A stretch of DNA of 64,000 nucleotides from Gordius sp. MW1. Taxonomy: Eukaryota > Nematomorpha > Gordioida > Gordea > Gordiidae. Shown in pieces: positions 1 to 11,141 of this stretch; positions within the stretch are counted from its first letter, which is position 1; every line of letters starts with the position of its first letter. The notes beneath the pieces were generated by a model. It was not told where the DNA came from. It searched no databases and was given only the letters and a program-made list of their open reading frames with translations. The translations under genes were made by a program, and so were the position numbers. The DNA lies in contig OZ038530.1 of assembly GCA_964036665.1 (NCBI GenBank), forward strand, positions 21,102,001 to 21,166,000, in the 5' to 3' direction.

Positions 1-667
1 GGCAAATTTATCAATAGACTGGATATTGAAAACAAGTCATAAAGTACTAATATTAATCAGAGTCTTTGTTTTTATTTTTGGGACATTGAAATTTTACTTT
101 ATGTAACAATAAAGTAAACAATGTAAGAGGCAATATGCTATAAAAGTAAATCACAAAAAGTATAAAATTCTTTTATAAATTTCCCAAAAATTTATTGATT
201 AAAATGAGGATACCTAGCAACAGTTGAGATAAAGGTTCAGTTTGTCTTATGCTGACCAAAAGTAGCAACTAAATTTGGAAAAATTATTTAATGTTTTGCT
301 CTAATTAATAGATATTACAAAAAAGATAACAAATATTAAACATTGAATTTTATATATCACATGGTTGACATTAATATGCAATTAAAATTATTGATAAAAA
401 TTTAAATATATAAGAAACAGTTGTTCAACCAATATATTATATATAGTCATTTGGAAAAAACAATAACATATTATGCTAGCTCTAATATATTGCACATAGG
501 GTGTTCCTAAATGAAACCTTTTGGTTTAAATGGTAGACATAGTTCATACAAAAATATAATACTGTCCTTACAATAACATCTGGATTATCTTAAAAAACAT
601 ACTATTTTATTAAAATTACAAATAATAAACTTTGTGCAATGTTCTAAAACAATATAAATATAGCAAA
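1..667. other. AT-rich intergenic stretch, no gene seen
   Basis: Very AT-rich sequence downstream of the PDCD5 stop codon. No reading frame with family signatures and no long repeat shared with the rest of the window was seen. It presumably holds the PDCD5 3' untranslated region. Confidence 0.5.
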
Positions 668-1311
668 TTAAAAGTCATCTTCGTCATCATCAATCCTTCT
701 TCTCTCAAACTAAAAACACAGCATTTGTAAATATTATTTACACTAATTAAGATTATTTTAAAATAATATTTGATGATATTATAACAATATAATACTTTGA
801 CTGTTGTTTTTGGTTTTTGTTGTTGACTAATTTGCTCCAGCAGTTGCACCATTTGCTCTTCATTTAGCTTAATATACCAAACACAACTTAAAAATTGATT
901 AAAGGTATTTAAAAGTTTTACCAGTCTTATTTCAAAATTTATCAAATGTAACTATTTTTAATTCATAAATAAAATTACTTGATGTTGAATTCTTCCATAT
1001 TGAGCCATTTGAATGATCATATTTTCCAACGATTTACCCTTCTCTGGCTTCGCAAGAGAAAGTGTGCTAACTGCAAGTTAAAAATAGACAAAGTCATGTA
1101 AATTTTACGGCGTGCTCTTGCTTTTTGATCTAACACCGAGGACAATATTGTATTACGCAGCCTTTCTTGTTGCTCAGCATTTTCTTGCGCTTTTGCCTCA
1201 TTCGATTCATTATTTTCCTAAACATGGAAACATCTCATTAAATTGTGAACAATGTACTTTATTAATAGTAGGCTGGAAATTCGATTTTGAATTACTAACA
1301 GGAGGTTCCAT
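668..1311 (-). CDS. PDCD5: Programmed cell death protein 5 (PDCD5), five exons
   Basis: Spliced CDS on the minus strand: exons 1311-1258, 1217-1109, 1070-979, 867-796 and 709-668. All junctions are GT/AG and all phases agree, giving 122 residues against about 125 for human PDCD5. The family core is clear: a helix with RNTILSSVLDQKARARLSTL (about residues 40-59), then LAKPEKGKSLENMIIQMAQY, then EEQMVQLLEQISQQ, KTTVKFERRR and an acidic tail DDDEDDF like the family's DSDEDDDY. PDCD5 is a small DNA-binding-type helical protein that moves to the nucleus in apoptosis and binds the CCT chaperonin and Tip60 in other animals. Introns are 40, 38, 111 and 86 nt. The first exon (18 codons, starting MEPP) was chosen because it is the nearest ATG that joins in frame through a 40-nt intron. 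It lacks the usual EELEAIR-type N-terminal helix, so the start is the least certain part. A shadow frame on the plus strand at 1112-1411 is ignored. Confidence 0.93.
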
Positions 1312-1575
1312 AATTGTAGACAAATGTAAAAAAAACGATCGAAAAGGCAATAACATACGTATAGAAGACAATTTAATTGTGGCACCAAAAAGATGGGAGG
1401 AAAAAACGTGAAATGTCAAGTTTTCTCTGACATTTTCCACCTTATGAATTAATTAACGCACGCATATTAGTAGGAAACGAATATATATATCTCTAAAATA
1501 AATGAATTAGAAAGAAAAATTATTCCAATGTTTCTATTATAATGTGCTTATAATACATTTTAACAACACATAATA

Positions 1576-4129
1576 GACCTAGGCTTCTTTAGAAAGTGAT
1601 CACTGGAATTAATAAATATTTTAACAATATTGATAATAGTTTTAAAAATTCCCCCCAGCACAAACAATCCCCAAACTCCTCCACTGCCAAGCAAACTGCT
1701 AAACTAATTTCTAAAAAAATTGATAACTTTAACCCCAAAAGTGCTCTAAGAATATTTTATGACAATGACTCAATTGCTCCTTACTCCCTTGATTCATACC
1801 AACAACTCAAATCTAAACATCCCCCATCCTCATCGGCAGATCGACTCCCTACCTCAGCCTCTTCCATAAAACTAGACTCATCCGACATTCGGGAAGCCAT
1901 CAATTCCTTTCCCATCGACTCTGCAGCAGGCCTTGATGGTTTCCGCCCTGTTTATTTACAAGACCTGATTAACCTCCAAAATGTGAGCGCTGCAATTTTA
2001 CTCAACTCTATAACGTCCCTATGCAATTTAATTGTCAACGGTAATATTCCTACCGAAATAATCCCTATATTGTTCGGCGCTAAACTCATCGCTATCAAAA
2101 AACCTGATAATTCGGTGAGACCCATTGCTATTGGCAGTGTTTTTCGACGTATAATATCAAAACTCATTTGTAAGACAATCAAATCCAGTTTAAGCGACAA
2201 GTTAATTCCTCATCAATTAGGATTTGGGGTTAAAGGCGGCTGTGAGGCTGCCAGTCACGCTGCGCGGATAAGTCTAAAACAAATTCCCTCCAATCACTGG
2301 ATGGTTAAACTGGACTTTGCCAATGCTTTTAATAATATTCGCCGAGAAACGATAATAAATACCTTCATTGATGAGTTTCCAAAGTTCTCAAATTACATCA
2401 GTTTAAGTTACGGTTGTATATCAAAACTAAAGTTTGGGGACTTTTTAATTGATTCGGCAGAAGGTATTCAACAGGAAGACCCCCTAGGTCCACCTCTGTT
2501 TTGTCTTGGGATCAAAAATTTAACTGAATCCCTCTCAAAGTAATGCTCATTATCATTAAACGTCTGGTACCTGGACGATGCTACCTTATGCGGCCCTCCT
2601 GAAGAAATTTCCAAGGCCATTCTTTTAATCCAACATTATGAAACCTCCCTAAACTTGAGATTGAATATCTCTAAATGCGAGATATATCAGTGCCCGGATA
2701 CCAACAAATTTCCCATTTTTAAGCCCTTTTTAAAAGTTGAATTGATGAGTTTTACTCATCTAGGCTCTCCAATAGGTGGGCAAATCGCCTTAAAAGAATT
2801 TTTACATAGCGACTTATCAACTCTTACATCGAAGATGGATATTCTTAATACCCTCCCCAAATACCACGCATTTTATATCATTAAAAACTATTTCAACATC
2901 TCAAAAATTCAACACTGCTTCCGGTCCTCTTCAGCCTTTTTATTGCCCGAGATTTTAAAAAGCTACGATAGCTTTATGAAGAATACTTTAGAAGCAATTC
3001 TTAATATCAAATTCAGCACTTCCTCGTGGCTCCAAGCCTCTTTACCTACTAAAGCAGGCGGCTTGGGCATACGCCCAGCTACCTCAATATCGTTAGCTGC
3101 GTTTATCTATTCTTATAAATCTGCCCAAGGATTGATCGACCGTTTAATCACAACAAATGAGGATCCGTCGTTTGCAGAAGCCCTAGACGTCTGGTCAGCC
3201 AACGTCAACCCAGGGACCCCCTTCCCCATAACCTCTAGACAAAAGGATTGGGATGCTGGCCTCGTATCGCGCTCCGTTGATTACCTCTTATCGAGTTGCG
3301 ACGCCCGCCAGCACTTCAACCTTAAATCTTTAGTTTTTGACGGATCGGGTCACGAGTGGCTTGAAGCTTATCCTAGCTCACTTTCTGGATTGATGTTGGA
3401 AGACCCAGAGCTAGCATACGCCATCGCCCTCAGACTAGGAATTCCCTATTCAAAGGAATATTCCTGCCGCAACTGCTCCCAGAGCATAGACATTTATGCA
3501 AGGCATCCCCTACACTGCCTTTACAATAAATTTAAATACATAAGGCACGAAAAGGTGAATAGCCTTATCCAAGCCGCTTTTAAAAAAGCCAACATTCCCT
3601 CCGTTTTAGAGCCGTCAGACCCTTCGTTGGAGGGAAGGATGCGACCAGACGGCTCTACCCTTATCCCTTGGCAAAATGGTCTACCCCTTAAATGGGATTT
3701 CACCTGCATAGACATTTTCGCCCCCTCTAACCAAAACTACAACGCTTTGACTCTCGCCGAACACCGCAAAACGGTTAAATACCAGGCCCTCCTACCATCT
3801 AATATCTTTACCCTTATCGTTGCCTCGTGTTCTGGGACTTTTGGTCCGGCCGCCATTAAGCTTTTTAAGGAAATCAGCCGTCGCTGCCCGCCCTCTAAAT
3901 ATTCCACTAATTTTTTACTTAAACAAAAAATTGGTATTTTTATAGCTAAGTACAATTTTAAATCCCTGGCCATGCGACATTTTTGAATCATAATATTTTT
4001 ATTTTGTTTTACATCCGCTATATTTTTCGAATTTTGACACTTCGTTTTTATAATGTTCTTACGTTCAAATAAACAATATATACATTTAAAAAAAAAAAAA
4101 AAAAAAAAAATAAAAAAAAAAAAAAAAAA
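1576..4129 (+). mobile_element. RLE-type non-LTR retrotransposon, copy A, 5'-truncated
   Basis: A retrotransposon with one long reading frame (1596-3986) followed by a short 3' untranslated region and a 46-nt A-rich tail (about 4084-4129). No ATG opens the frame and coding sequence begins almost at the left edge, so the 5' end is probably lost. Its 3' part is almost identical to copy B (58848-59728, opposite strand), which points to recent mobility. The domain set (reverse transcriptase, zinc knuckle, restriction-like endonuclease at the C-terminus, no N-terminal APE endonuclease seen) places it in the R2/R4/HERO-like half of the LINEs; the exact clade is not resolved. Confidence 0.88.
1596..3986 (+). 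pseudogene. Reverse transcriptase / restriction-like endonuclease ORF with one in-frame stop
   Basis: About 797 codons in a single frame, interrupted once by TAA at 2541-2543. Visible motifs in order: the fingers region with AAGLDGFRPVYLQDLI (near 1924-1971); RPIAIGSVFRRIISK; HQLGFGVKGGCEAA; catalytic motif A, VKLDFANAFNN, with the first catalytic Asp (about 2302-2334); QQEDPLGPPLF; and motif C, WYLDD, at 2569-2583 just after the stop. A CCHC knuckle follows (CRNCSQSIDIYARHPLHC, 3465-3518). Next is a PD-(D/E)XK-like endonuclease stretch, RPDG...KWDFTCIDIFAPSN (3643-3732). The C-terminus differs from copy B because about 34 nt are missing after codon LA near 3970, which replaces the normal tail with MRHF and a stop. 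Except for the stop and this deletion the frame is intact. Confidence 0.88.
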
Positions 4130-5389
4130 TTCACCAATATAAATTGTAATTATTTCCCAGAGCTGCATTGCCAAAAACATAACGATCTTATATTTTTTAA
4201 TCCCTAATTTATTCTATGATATCTTTATAATAATTTGTGACGAGATTTAAGGCAATTAAGTTTTATTGCAGTTGGTCCCATACCTATGAAGTAACTATGC
4301 GAACCTCAGCATATATCTAAATTGACTTATAGCAAAGTAGATCTATCTTTTCTAAAACCTGTGTCACGATTATATGGATATTCTGTTAATATAAAAAGGA
4401 ACTTTATCAATAATGATTTGATAAATATTATATCTTTTTGAATGAGAAATTGACCAGATTTTTTATTTTGCCGTTGATATTGAGCTATGCAAAATATATT
4501 TGTTAATGTTGAAGATATATTTTTTTCTGAAATTTTGGTTTAGGGAATTTTCTAAGGGAAAAATTGAAATTTTGAAAAAATAGGGGAGTAACGGTAAAAA
4601 TAGGGGAATGTAGATATTTTATTCTATAAAATAATGTTTAAGATAAAGATTTGTTAGAAGTAAATGCTTGTATAGCAATAATAATTAAGGTACAATGGGT
4701 GTACATATGGATAAATATACATTTATTACAAGTTTTAAAAATCGTTAAAACATAAATGTTTTCTTGATATACCTACAACTTAAGCTAGCTAATTTTATAT
4801 GGTAGTTTTCAATGAGGTTTTATCTTATGTTGTATTTACAATAAAACACTTGTAAAGTTATCTAACTAACGGTGTCAATTAAAGGGTATATTTTATATTC
4901 AAATATTTATAATAAACCTCCATTTTTAAAAATAATCAATATAGTTTTTTGGTGACAAACAGAGTTAATCCAAGTTATTTTATATATCATTTATTTAAAG
5001 CTGATTGTTAAAAAAATGGAGTAATGCTTAGATTTCTGAGATTTTACCAGTAATAAAGTGAGGAATAGTATGTTCAATATCTTAAAAATTAAAATGCACA
5101 CACAAAAATCGAATCCAAAAGTAAATTAAAACACATGTTAAATTTGAATGTATGCTGGTTTTATTTTAGTGTAATTTGAAAATAATCATGAGAGCAAACA
5201 AATATGGCTAAATTGTTCTTTTAACCTAAATGTGGGTTTAGATTGATCCATTTAGTAGACTGCTCACTTCTTTTAAAAAGTATGGGGTAGGAAATGTTTA
5301 TAATAATGCGCTATTTCATATTTATTAATTTTTTATATAAACATCATAGTAAATATTTTACTTGAGTCCTTTAAAATTATAATGCAATA
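4130..5389. other. AT-rich stretch, nothing recognised
   Basis: No coding exon with supporting splice sites, no shared repeat and no RNA gene was recognised between the retrotransposon tail and the Helitron-like element. Confidence 0.4.
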
Positions 5390-5720
5390 TCTTATATTTA
5401 AAAATAAAACTATGTGTGTGTGTGTATATGCCGCCACCAATTTTAGAAACTACCAGACCGATTTGGCTCAAAATTTCACAGTTTATTCCTGACACTCCGG
5501 GGCATGTTTTAAGATTTGTTCGAGCCAAATCGGTCCGGTAGTTTTCGAGTATTCGTACGCGTTGCACTGTATACGGAAATAGAACAATAGAAGTAGAACA
5601 TATAGACATCAAACTTCATTTTTACTTCAATAACCGCTTTATCATCATATATGCTTTAAAATTCCAACATATTTAATACACCGGGTAAATGGCAAAACAA
5701 CGTTTGCCGGGTTCATCTAG
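5390..5720 (+). mobile_element. Short non-autonomous Helitron-like element, copy 1
   Basis: 331 bp beginning TCTTATATTT after an A and ending CATCTAG before a T. These are the features of Helitrons: 5' TC, 3' CTAG, insertion between A and T, no target duplication. A GC-rich hairpin (CCGGG...GCCGGG, about 5681-5711) lies just before the 3' end, as in Helitrons. Near the 5' end is a (TG)n run. An internal inverted pair (ACCAGACCGATTTGGCT, about 5451-5467, against AGCCAAATCGGTCCGGTAG, about 5524-5542) is also present. A second copy lies at 21784-22120. No protein is encoded. Confidence 0.75.
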
Positions 5721-7800
5721 TAGAGAATAAACTTTTCCAAATGAAATAATGTTTTATTGTGTCATGTAAATTTTAAATTATCTATTGAAGTGAATTTTGC
5801 ATTTATATTTTAAATGAATTTTTAAAATAATTAGTCTGAATATAATAAATAATAATTACATGGGCTTTTTCCATAAAGAGAGAAGGTTGCGGTTTAAATT
5901 TTAATTTTTTCTAATTTGAATTAGTTATAATTAAAAGAATTTATATTTCATTGTCTTGCCGGCCATATCATTTTTTAGACATTTTTCTGCCCCTGAAAAC
6001 CCCGGCTGTGCTTATGCAATGCAATAATATTTTTATAAATGAGCAAAACAATGTGTATGAATATATTAATAAGGCAAAGAGGTCCATTTTTACAGCATAT
6101 TTAATGTGCATGAATATAGAGTTTAACTATGATTTTAGACCAAAGTGTAAGAATATGCATGTTGAATAATTTCAAAACAACGCCAATTAGTGCCTAGAAT
6201 GCGAACAAATATGGCTAAATGCTCATTCAAAATAAATGTGTGTTTAGTTTGACCTACAAGGTGTATTAAAATTAGAAATCCACACAAATATAAATTTTTA
6301 ATGCTTAAAAAGCCTAAAAGATAGAAATTAATATTTTACAGAAAGTAACTATGTCATATTTTACAATTAAAATGAGTTAGGAATACTATAAAAAACAAAA
6401 AATGTTTAAAAATATATTTTATTTAAGGGAGTTTCCCGGGAAAATTCACCATGGTGCTACCTCTTAGTTTTAGGAAAAGAAACGTATTTAAAATTAATAT
6501 TTAGCATTTTACTAACCTATTTAAAAATTTTGCTAAATTTAGCTATAAGAAATGTTTTGCTTTATTCTTTGTGTATACTGTAACTTATATAGGAAAGAAA
6601 AATATAATATGAATATTCAATTACCACAAGTTAATAGTGTTTTTTGATTTATGTCAATTAATTGGTGTTGTACTATTTAATTTAAACCAACAAAATAACA
6701 TCATTAAAATGTATTTTTTAAATTTTTAACGCCATTTCTCTATAATTTGCATATAAAATTTAAAATTAAAAACCCATAATAGACATTATAGTAAAAAATA
6801 AACAGGTGTTCGGAAGTTTTTATCCATTTGGTCTATTATTAAAATAAGCTTGTCATACCATAATTTTCTACTCCTTAATTTGAGCAATTAATTTTATAAT
6901 GTTAGATATTATACATCATGTTTCAATATGTTATATATAGATTAACTATTAGCATAATTATTAAAAATAAAATTCAGGAGCAATACTCAAATATTAAAGG
7001 TTTTAAAAAAACTATTTGCTTTCAAAACATTTGAATCATATAAAATATACATTTATAATAAATAGGCCTAAAATTAATTAAAGACCTTAAAAACAACAAC
7101 ATTATTTACGATGGTAGCATGTTTAAAAATATGAAAGATAGAGAAGCTAAATTTTTACAACTTCTTTTAAAAATCTATTATAAAACATAAAAAATTTGAT
7201 TCTAAGATGTCATTTTTTGAATGCCCAAAAATTTGCAGAGTATTTTTATGGTAAATATTGTTAAACTATTATATATATTATAAACCCAATCAAAATCTTA
7301 TGTTATAAATTTCAAAAATGTCCTGGGGTTTTCAAAATTACGAAATCATATTATTTGTTCCAAATTGCGAAATAGTTACTATCAAACATTTGATCAATAA
7401 AGCATATATATATTTACGAAATAAATAGACCGCTCCAGCCATTAAAGTAAAAATGGACGTTATAATATACTAAATTTTGGGCAATGTAAATGAAGAAGGA
7501 TAATTTTCAAATTCAGAAATGAAGAAAGAGCCATGAACTTTCTATGATCCCCCAAAATTATTTTTTGCCATTAATGTATTACTAGAATAATTTCAAATTT
7601 AAATAAAACACAAAGTGGATAAAAAAAAGATGTTTTTAATTTCCTAAACGGATCCTGTTTTGGGGGACGTTTGAGAATATGAAAATAACTTTTTGACATC
7701 TTAGTTATCGTTATAGTTTTAGAGCAAACTCATAAAAAAACGACTATTATAGTAAAATATATCAGAACATTCTAAAACGAAAACTCCTATATATTTAGTG
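5721..7800. other. AT-rich intergenic region before the BTB-BACK gene
   Basis: Over 2 kb of very AT-rich DNA. A 72-codon open frame at 5951-6169 has no family resemblance and low-complexity flanks. The promoter of the BTB-BACK gene presumably lies at the right end, but no element can be named. Confidence 0.4.
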
Positions 7801-9577
7801 ATGGATGTTTATTTCAATACGTTGTGGGCAAATGGTCAACCTATATATCCAGATACTTTTATTTACTTATCGGATATCCAATCTAAATCGTTCATAAGAT
7901 TCAGTGCGCATAAAATTGTACTCATGTTTTATAGCGAATATTTTAACCGTAACATCGAAGATTTGGGTTCGGAAAATCTCTATATTCCTCATTCATTTAA
8001 TATATCGCCATCATACTTTCAATTTATTCTTAATTATCTTTACACTCAGAAATTGGATTGTAATCAGATAGAGTGGTGTGTACTATATGAAAATGCTAAG
8101 GCTTTGGAAATAACTAATTTGATTAAATACATTGAGCTTAATAATTCAGAAGTTATCGACGTTAAGCAGCTTTATAAATACCTTCTTCAATTAAATAATC
8201 CCTCGCAGCTAGACTGGAGAAATCATTACTGTCAAATTTTTGCCAAGCAATTTTCTAAATTCTGCTGCTATCATAGGTTTAGTGATTTGTCGATAGACGT
8301 GTTGTTGGAAATTATGAATAACTCAAGATCCGATCATAATGAAGTAAAAACTCTCTGGCATCTTTAATTTAAAGTTTATTCAATAAGAATGCTTACCTTA
8401 ATTAAAAAGAGGTTGTAGCAATAATTTTATCGTGTTAGAGTCTTACATTTCAATTGTAAGAGAAAGGTTAGTTAAATAAAAATATATATTATCTATAGAT
8501 GCTCGTTTGTCAATCCCTTTTAAAATGGATCAAAACCAATAGGAATCAATGTGACAACTACACTATTACTCGTCTATTCTCTCATGTTAATTTTGTATCG
8601 TTAACAATATCAAATATGATAGTGTGCATTGAAGCTAGTAAAAATATAATTGACCCTAATATCCTCAAAGACATCCTACTTTACTCAAACTGGTAATAAT
8701 TTTACCATTATTAATTTGATTACTGAATGTTTTATGGGTAAAGATTGACGATGAACCATAAATATACTATCCATATTTATTTTTTATTAGGTACAAAGTT
8801 TGTCAGCATAAAATCAATATCGGCCCATTGCCCGTCAAAATTTTTATTCCTGATAAAATGCAATTAAACACAAAACTCGAAGATGATGTATTTAAAGTTT
8901 ATACCCAATGTATTTATTTTTAGGTAAGCAACATATTGACTCCTCCTTTAAAACAAATTTCTTTAACCAAACTATGCGATACCTATAATGGTGAATCCTT
9001 GCCCAGTCATACAATAACCACCAAGAATTTCGATAATGACATAAGTTTTTTAAACGACCATTGTAAAAATATATATTACGGGAATACCGATAACAAAGAA
9101 TTAGATTCGTTCAAGGTTATAGATTATAACCCTTCGAACATCAAAGGTAAAAGTGTCTCAGAAAAAGATAAAGCACCAAAAATGGAAAGCTTAAGAGATT
9201 CAAAGTCGTCGATTAAAGTCGAATGTCAATACGACGATCCATTTTGGGAAGATAGGGCGAAAGATCAGGTTGTTAAAAAACGATCGTTGGTTCGTTTGTC
9301 AAGCACCAGATATGACCCTAAGGAAGAGCACAAATTTTGGGAACGCAAAGCAACTGTGTTTAAAATCGGAGCTGGGTTCAAGTCAGCATCCTTGAAAGAC
9401 GAAGAAGATCCAATGCCAATGAAGACTGATGGATCACTTACATTAATCAAGCAAACGGCAAAAAAGCACCAATTAATTAAAAATAAAATGGACTTAGACG
9501 AAGTGCCTATAAGATTAATCCGTGAACAGGTTGATGAAATTTGGGAACCTGAATTAAAAACAACTTTTCAGAAATAA
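7801..9577 (+). CDS. BTB-BACK domain protein with a charged C-terminal tail, four exons
   Basis: Exons 7801-8343, 8499-8692, 8791-8887 and 8924-9577 join in frame to 495 residues; introns are 155, 98 and 36 nt with GT/AG ends. Residues 1-115 look like a BTB/POZ fold: FSAHKIVLMFYSEYFNR (around 38-54) is the usual 'H+xVL...S.YF' signature and FQFILNYLYT the following helix. Residues about 120-245 look like a BACK domain; the first junction restores an 'NE-MLVCQSLLKWI' helix as in BACK domains. No Kelch repeats follow. The C-terminal 218 residues are charged and carry two related motifs, DDPFWEDRAK and EEHKFWERKA, about 30 residues apart. BTB-BACK proteins often act as substrate adaptors for cullin-3 ubiquitin ligases; that role is an inference here. 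The ATG at 7801 is the first in the frame. I could not assign an orthologue. Confidence 0.85.
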
Positions 9578-9872
9578 TGTTGTCATATAAAAACTTGCGT
9601 TGATGTATTAAATAAAAATGACCCATTTATACTACAAAACAATATTGCAAGCTATTTGGGCAAGTTTGATATAAGAATTTTGTATTGTTGCATTTGCATG
9701 GCATTAAAAATTATCGCAATTTTAGGTCCGCATTTTTTTAAGTAATATGTCTTATTCTGTGTTTAAATATTTAAAAATATACTTTATATATTAGACGCTA
9801 CGGATTTTAAAATTTAATGTTACAATACAAAATAAATAGACATCTTTCTTTGAATATGTAATAAATATTAAG

Positions 9873-10083
9873 CCGCAAGGATCCACAAATAGATTTACGA
9901 ATAGATAAATCGACATTAAATTCTGCTTTAGGTAAGAAAATCCCTATGTATTGCGCGTGGTGTCGTAGCGGTGATGCACTTAAATATTTGTTAAAGGAAT
10001 TGCCTAACCTACAGTCCCAGGATACTGAAGCTCGTAGCACAACTGCAATGAATCAATATTGTAAAATTACTTTTAGTTTATGA
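9873..10083 (+). other. Possible orphan coding exon
   Basis: An open frame of 70 codons follows a plausible acceptor (ATTAAG) and ends in TGA at 10081-10083. It is less AT-rich than its surroundings and reads as ordinary protein (for example KKIPMYCAWCRSGDALKYLL, about 9929-9988). No ATG opens it and no partner exon was found, so it may be a terminal exon or a decayed fragment. A GTAAG inside it (9933) could also be a donor site. Confidence 0.25.
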
Positions 10084-10448
10084 GAAAATTATCAGGACAT
10101 TTAACACGATTCTAAAATTCCAATTTGGGCTGCACACCCTTAAAGTAATGTTTAGGCCATCCAGTATCTTGTCATCCTTAAATTCTAAGTCTTTACTTAT
10201 GAGAATTTTGTTGATATTCAATGACAGAGACCAGAAAACCTACTGACTTATAAGCATTTCAAAAATGAACAAAAATGTGTTACTCATTACTGGACCCGTT
10301 ATCATATTAAAAAAATGGATGGGACAATTTTGAACCAAAACACTTTGTTTAATACAAACATATTACAAATGTCGGATATTGATATAAACCCGTTACTTCA
10401 TAGTATTTTATATTACCATCTTAAACGATAATGGAACAAAGGTCTACA
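10084..10448. other. Intergenic, nothing recognised
   Basis: No frame, repeat or RNA gene was recognised between the orphan exon and the short inverted-repeat element. Confidence 0.4.
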
Positions 10449-10456
10449 GTCATTAT

Positions 10457-10685
10457 CATTGGCGTAGGGAGGGGGTGATTTTCGGATTAGATCCCCTCCC
10501 ATGATTATCAATTTATATAATTTTTATATTAAATATTTGTTGGAATTTTACTTTTAGAATTTTTATATTTTTACGCTATTGTCACTTTAAACTAGGGAAA
10601 AAACCTTTTTATCCAAAAAATAGTTCCAGAAAAATTTCACCTTTAAAATTTATAACCCTTCCCTTGGGGAATAGTTACGCCTATG
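10457..10685. mobile_element. CATGGGCGTAGCCAG-family element, copy 1
   Basis: A 229-bp element with ends CATTGGCGTAGGGAG and, inverted, CATAGGCGTAACTAT. It is flanked by exact 8-bp direct repeats GTCATTAT (10449-10456 and 10686-10693). The 8-bp duplication suggests hAT-type transposition. The body has no coding capacity. Confidence 0.75.
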
Positions 10686-10693
10686 GTCATTAT

Positions 10694-11141
10694 AAACGCT
10701 CTTATTCGCAGTCATTTTAAAAGCTTTGAATTTTAATTAATACAAGATTACTTTTCGTATCGCGCATTACGTGTAAGATACTTAAGTAATTTAAAATAAT
10801 GTATTAGCCAAGATTAAATTCCTTAGACCAACGTTATCTAATATGTAAAAAGAGACAAATGTTGAGACACGCTTGAAGTTGATATAAAACTGGCTAGTTT
10901 TATAAAAAGATTATAAGACGTTATGAATATACTTTAAAATAATACTATTTTAAGCTGTATTTTTAATGTTTTCATTTTTGTTTGTTTGGAGCAAGTTAGG
11001 TTTAACAGAACTAGCTTTGATCAGAGTTCCTATCATGTCTTTTAGCATGTTTTTTGGGTATCTTCTGTCGAACACTTTCCAATTTGTAGTCTGGCATCTT
11101 ATACACTGTACTACTAATTATCATGACAAAGGTTTCGTAAT
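10694..11141. other. Intergenic, nothing recognised
   Basis: AT-rich DNA. The open frame at 10966-11151 runs into the Gypsy LTR and has no support as a gene. Confidence 0.4.

Noticed and set aside
2541..2543. TAA as a recoded sense codon
   Set aside because: Only one such codon occurs in copy A and confirmed genes in the window use TAA as stop (for example PDCD5); a nonsense mutation is simpler.
3521..4180. Minus-strand frames
   Set aside because: Shadows of the retrotransposon reading frame on the plus strand.
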